DNA from: JAJYSO01 sp964451785
GTDB taxonomy: Bacteria > Bacteroidota > Bacteroidia > Flavobacteriales > Flavobacteriaceae
Direction: 5' to 3'
DNA: 17,028 nucleotides
Assembly: GCA_964451785.1 (NCBI GenBank)
Contig: CAYVJG010000049.1
Span: 1 to 17,028, forward strand
Positions 14,544 to 17,028 of the stretch are shown in pieces. Under the pieces are notes generated by a model. That model was not told the origin of the DNA. It did no database searches and saw only the letters and a program-made list of their open reading frames with translations. Positions within the stretch are counted from its first letter, which is position 1, and the number at the start of each line of letters is the position of its first letter. The translations under genes and the position numbers were made by a program.

Positions 14544-14735
14544 TTACACTGCAAATAATGCTGCAAAAGCAATACCTTCCAATAGTGCAGCGATAATAAT
14601 CATCGCAGTTTGGATTTTGTTACCAGCTTCTGGTTGACGAGCAATACCTTCCATTGCTCCTTTACCGATCATACCAAGACCAATACCTGCACCGATTACA
14701 ACGATACCAGCACCTACTAATTCAGGAATGTTCAT
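14544..14735 (-). CDS. atpE: ATP synthase F0 subunit c
   Basis: Ring-forming proteolipid of 63 residues with two membrane helices. Helix 1 has the glycine motif GAGIGLGMIGKG (15-26), the polar loop is ARQPE (32-36), and helix 2 carries the ion-binding Glu53 in LLEGIAFAALF. The residue after the carboxylate is Gly54, and Leu20 occupies the position where Na+-binding rings have Gln, so a proton-driven ring is predicted. At 63 residues it is on the short side for c subunits (usually 70-90), ending directly after helix 2. ATG 14735 is the only sensible start. It must be made in many copies per complex, which may be why a stabilising hairpin follows the gene. Confidence 0.96.
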   Translation of the reverse strand: MNIPELVGAGIVVIGAGIGLGMIGKGAMEGIARQPEAGNKIQTAMIIIAALLEGIAFAALFAV

Positions 14736-14782
14736 AATTAACGATTTAAAAATTAAACTTCAACTTACTTATTAATAAAAAT

Positions 14783-15898
14783 TTATACGACAGGAATTTC
14801 ATCACTGTCATCTTGCGGGTGATCAGCGTGATCATCAACCGCCATACCTATATAAAGAGCACTTAGCAAGGTAAAGATATACGCTTGCAAAAAGGCTACT
14901 AAAATTTCAATTACTGAGATAAAGAGTGAGAATCCAAAAAAGGCAGGACCCGCAATCCAGTTTTGATACACTGCGATTAACCCTAACAAACTCATGATTA
15001 CTACGTGACCAGCAGTCATGTTAGCAAACAAACGAATCATCAATGAGAACGGCTTAGTAAACATCCCCAAGATTTCAATAGGACACAAAATGATTTTTAC
15101 CAACCAGTGTACATCAGGAAACCAGAAAATATGTTTCCAATAGTGTTTATTCCCTTTAAATTGAACAATAAAGAACGTAACCATTGCCAAAGCACAAGTT
15201 ACTGTAATATTACCTGTCACGTTGACGCCAAAAGGAAGCATCCCCAACAAGTTCATAAAAAGGATAAAAAAGAAGATAGACAACAACCAGCTCATAAACG
15301 TCTTATAGCGTGGTCCAATATTTGTCTTAGCAATATCATCGCGCACAAAAATAATTATCGGTTCCAACAAACGTCCCAAAAGACTTTTTGGCAACACGTT
15401 GTTTTTATACGACTTAGCTAAATTAAAGAAGACAATAAAGATAATGATTGATATCACGAAGATTACCAACACACTCTTGGTGATCGAAAAATCCCAAGGC
15501 TTATCATTGCTTACAAAACCATCATCACCATAATGAATAGTTCCTTCAGCATCAGTTTTGTAAATTTTACTGTGGTATAATTTGTAATATTGACCGTTGC
15601 GTTCAACGAGTTTATGACCGTGATCAAACTCAGCTGCAGAGAAGATATGCACGCCATTATCAATAAGAATCACCGGTAAAGCAATTCCGTAATGATGACC
15701 AGCTTCACCATCAGCTAACAGGTCAAAATAATGTGAATCGGCCAAGTGATGGTCAATCATTTCAACGACTTCTTCCTGCGTATCTACCGCCCCGCCGTGT
15801 TTTTCGCCCTCAGTATGACTTTGATTTGCAAAAGTTAAAGATGACATCAAAATAAATAGACCTGCCATCAAAATCGAAAGAGTATGTTTTTTAAGCAT
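14783..15898 (-). CDS. atpB: ATP synthase F0 subunit a with periplasmic N-terminal domain
   Basis: Stator channel subunit of 371 residues. The C-terminal two thirds (about 140-355) holds the usual helices, with the essential Arg289 in SLMIRLFANMTAGH and Gln338 in FLQAYIFTLLSALYIG. Unlike the E. coli protein (271 residues), it begins with a signal-peptide-like MLKKHTLSILMAGLF, probable cleavage after Ala24, then about 115 residues of His/Asp/Glu-rich sequence that would lie in the periplasm. The C-terminus has a short acidic tail (DDHADHPQDDSDEIPVV). ATG 15898 is preferred to an upstream ATG at 15964, because it gives a clean signal peptide and a promoter box lies between the two. From memory, long subunits a with such an N-terminus occur widely in Bacteroidetes; the role of the extension is unknown to me. 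Confidence 0.93.
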   Translation of the reverse strand: MLKKHTLSILMAGLFILMSSLTFANQSHTEGEKHGGAVDTQEEVVEMIDHHLADSHYFDLLADGEAGHHYGIALPVILIDNGVHIFSAAEFDHGHKLVERNGQYYKLYHSKIYKTDAEGTIHYGDDGFVSNDKPWDFSITKSVLVIFVISIIIFIVFFNLAKSYKNNVLPKSLLGRLLEPIIIFVRDDIAKTNIGPRYKTFMSWLLSIFFFILFMNLLGMLPFGVNVTGNITVTCALAMVTFFIVQFKGNKHYWKHIFWFPDVHWLVKIILCPIEILGMFTKPFSLMIRLFANMTAGHVVIMSLLGLIAVYQNWIAGPAFFGFSLFISVIEILVAFLQAYIFTLLSALYIGMAVDDHADHPQDDSDEIPVV

Positions 15899-15932
15899 CA
15901 CAAGAAGGTTTTTTAGTCCTTGAAATTGGCTG

Positions 15933-15966
15933 CAAATATAGGTAAATAACTTTACAAAAAACACAA
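15933..15966 (-). promoter_or_regulatory. Predicted internal promoter before atpB
   Basis: The minus strand reads TTG, 23 nt, then TATATTTG, an exact -7 box at the upper end of allowed spacing. It ends 34 nt before the ATG at 15898 and lies downstream of the longer alternative start, which supports the shorter start. It would let the structural genes be transcribed apart from the three upstream accessory genes. Confidence 0.6.
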
Positions 15967-15986
15967 AAATTTCACAACCATGAAAA

Positions 15987-16394
15987 TTAGTCTAAATCCT
16001 TGATATTTGTTGACTTATCATCTTTTAATTGCCGCGTTAAAAAATAGATTTCTAGGCCTACACCAACAGCATAAGGAATAAAAAAATGCAGGACTAAGTT
16101 TTTTCCTAAATCAAAACCCGCTTTTTGCGCAATAAGAATAAAGAGCACGATTTTTAAGGCGCCAAAAACCATAAATAAAAATCCGAGAAAATCTTTTGAA
16201 AATAAGCCTATAAGCGCTGAAGTAAGAATAACCATCAGCGTAGCTATCCCATTAAATCGGTAACTAAAATTGATAAAATTAAGCGATACAGATTCAAATT
16301 GAGGCCAAATTACATAACGATGAAGTACATAAATCACGCCCCATAACAGAAAAAGGCCGCACAGATTACGTACTAATTTCAGATTAACGCTCAT
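15987..16394 (-). CDS. Four-helix membrane protein, AtpI-like by position
   Basis: Protein of 135 residues with four hydrophobic helices (about 7-25, 48-66, 69-89 and 99-119) and a charged C-terminal tail RQLKDDKSTNIKDLD. This size and layout resemble the UncI/AtpI assembly factors, and the position directly before atpB matches. Sequence similarity to AtpI is not obvious to me; it may belong to a Bacteroidetes-specific family of unknown function (possibly DUF6168, from memory). AtpI is proposed to help assemble the c-ring, and a similar role here is inference. It overlaps the preceding AtpZ-like gene by 11 bp, so translation is probably coupled. Confidence 0.75.
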   Translation of the reverse strand: MSVNLKLVRNLCGLFLLWGVIYVLHRYVIWPQFESVSLNFINFSYRFNGIATLMVILTSALIGLFSKDFLGFLFMVFGALKIVLFILIAQKAGFDLGKNLVLHFFIPYAVGVGLEIYFLTRQLKDDKSTNIKDLD

Positions 16395-16626
16395 CTTTTT
16401 TGTTGAGATAATTGAGTTGTTTTACAACGACAAAGATAGACCCAAAAACACCAAAAAGCACAAGCCCAATTGTAAACCAATTTTTTTGGGTTTGAAAATG
16501 AGCATCCAAGGCCTTGCCAGCCCATGCACAAATGAAGATTGTTGCCCCCATTTGCACACCTATACCTGACAAGGCAGCCCAGCGTCTAAGCTGACTTTTT
16601 CTTTTTTGAGGATCCTTTTTGGTCAT
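16384..16626 (-). CDS. AtpZ/AtpI family ATP synthase accessory protein
   Basis: Small membrane protein of 80 residues: basic N-terminus MTKKDPQKRKSQLRR, two helices (about 17-37 and 48-68), and the family features ALSGIGVQMGATIFICAWAG and LDAHF before helix 2. AtpZ/AtpI-like proteins sit at the head of F0 operons and have been tied to assembly and, in some bacteria, Mg2+/Ca2+ handling; the role here is inferred from the family. Its ATG at 16626 lies inside the end of the bactofilin gene, overlapping it by 41 bp in another frame. The next in-frame Met is in helix 1, so the overlap seems genuine. Confidence 0.85.
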   Translation of the reverse strand: MTKKDPQKRKSQLRRWAALSGIGVQMGATIFICAWAGKALDAHFQTQKNWFTIGLVLFGVFGSIFVVVKQLNYLNKKDER

Positions 16627-17002
16627 TTTCTATCTCTTTTAACTGCGCTTGCATCTCACAAGAACCATTAAATTTTGCTCCAGGCTCAATAGACAACTGA
16701 TTGGTGTTTACCTCGCCTTCAAGAACACATGTGGCTTTTAAATTTAAGTGTTTCTCAACCTTTAGTGTTCCCATCAAAGTACCTTCGATATCCGCTTCTA
16801 AACAATGAACCTCACCTTCAACGCGACCAGTTTTACCGATGACAATTTTTGATTTTGTCAGTATATTACCAATAACTGTACCGTCAATACGAAAAGCTCC
16901 CCCTGCTTTAATCTCTCCGGTAAAGGTTGTCCCTTTTGCTATTTTATTTTGTTCATTAGTATAATCTACTACTGTTTTAGATTTTTTAGTATCCGAAAAC
17001 AT
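16586..17002 (-). CDS. Bactofilin (polymer-forming cytoskeletal protein)
   Basis: Protein of 138 residues with the bactofilin beta-helix core (about 20-118), visible as repeated short turns: GTTFTGEIKAGGAFRIDGTV, GNILTKSKIVIGKTGRVEGE, GTLMGTLKVEKHLNLKATCV, EGEVNTNQLSIEPGAKFNG. Bactofilins polymerise without nucleotide into filaments, often at the membrane, and scaffold cell-wall or morphology proteins. The N-terminal MFSDTKKSK tail and basic C-terminal tail KGSSKKKKSA flank the core, as is usual. The gene seems complete, with ATG at 17002. It overlaps the AtpZ-like gene by 41 bp and so is cotranscribed with the ATP synthase genes. No promoter box is seen in the 26 bp before it, so the operon may begin further upstream. 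Confidence 0.92.
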   Translation of the reverse strand: MFSDTKKSKTVVDYTNEQNKIAKGTTFTGEIKAGGAFRIDGTVIGNILTKSKIVIGKTGRVEGEVHCLEADIEGTLMGTLKVEKHLNLKATCVLEGEVNTNQLSIEPGAKFNGSCEMQAQLKEIENDQKGSSKKKKSA

Positions 17003-17028
17003 AACCCACGTAATTGTTTTAATTAATA

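Noticed and set aside
15899..15964. Longer atpB reading frame starting at ATG 15964
   Set aside because: It places 22 residues ahead of a clean signal peptide and begins upstream of the predicted promoter box.

Overview
This window looks like ordinary chromosome from a member of the Bacteroidetes, most likely a flavobacterium-type organism. Four things point there: AT-rich DNA with weak Shine-Dalgarno signals; exact matches to the Bacteroidetes -7 promoter box TAnnTTTG just upstream of six genes; an N-terminal HU-CCDC81 plus SPOR protein; and an F0F1 ATP synthase operon without beta and epsilon genes that opens with a bactofilin and carries a subunit a with a signal peptide and a periplasmic domain. 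No mobile element, CRISPR array, rRNA or tRNA was seen, and nothing looks recently transferred.

Layout from left to right. Positions 63-4311 lie on the minus strand: an acyl-CoA thioesterase, the HU-CCDC81/SPOR membrane protein, an outer-membrane beta-barrel candidate, a membrane-anchored putative anti-sigma factor and an ECF sigma factor. The last three form a likely regulatory unit. Positions 4634-6684 (plus) hold a dCMP deaminase-family enzyme that overlaps a C-terminal processing protease. Positions 6832-7604 (minus) hold a MarC-family membrane protein followed 2 nt later by a two-helix small membrane protein. lpxD (8051-9046, plus) and guaA (9199-10728, minus) converge on two terminators. 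Positions 10868-17002 (minus) are a nine-gene ATP synthase operon: bactofilin, AtpZ/AtpI-like, a four-helix AtpI-like protein, atpB, atpE, atpF, atpH, atpA, atpG, closed by a terminator.

Start corrections: guaA (ATG 10728), atpB (ATG 15898) and the outer-membrane gene (ATG 2767) each have a better start than the longest frame. The ECF sigma factor starts with GTG and the processing protease with TTG; no other start is available to either.

I did not find an evident new multi-gene system. The most interesting signals are in RNA or regulation: a perfect 12-bp hairpin with a GGAA tetraloop 7 nt before the lpxD start; a 12-base motif shared by the upstream regions of the ECF sigma gene and the outer-membrane gene; a long imperfect inverted repeat in the presumed leader of the outer-membrane gene; a 14-bp hairpin between atpE and atpF; and promoter boxes so close to ATG that the guaA and SPOR messages may be leaderless.
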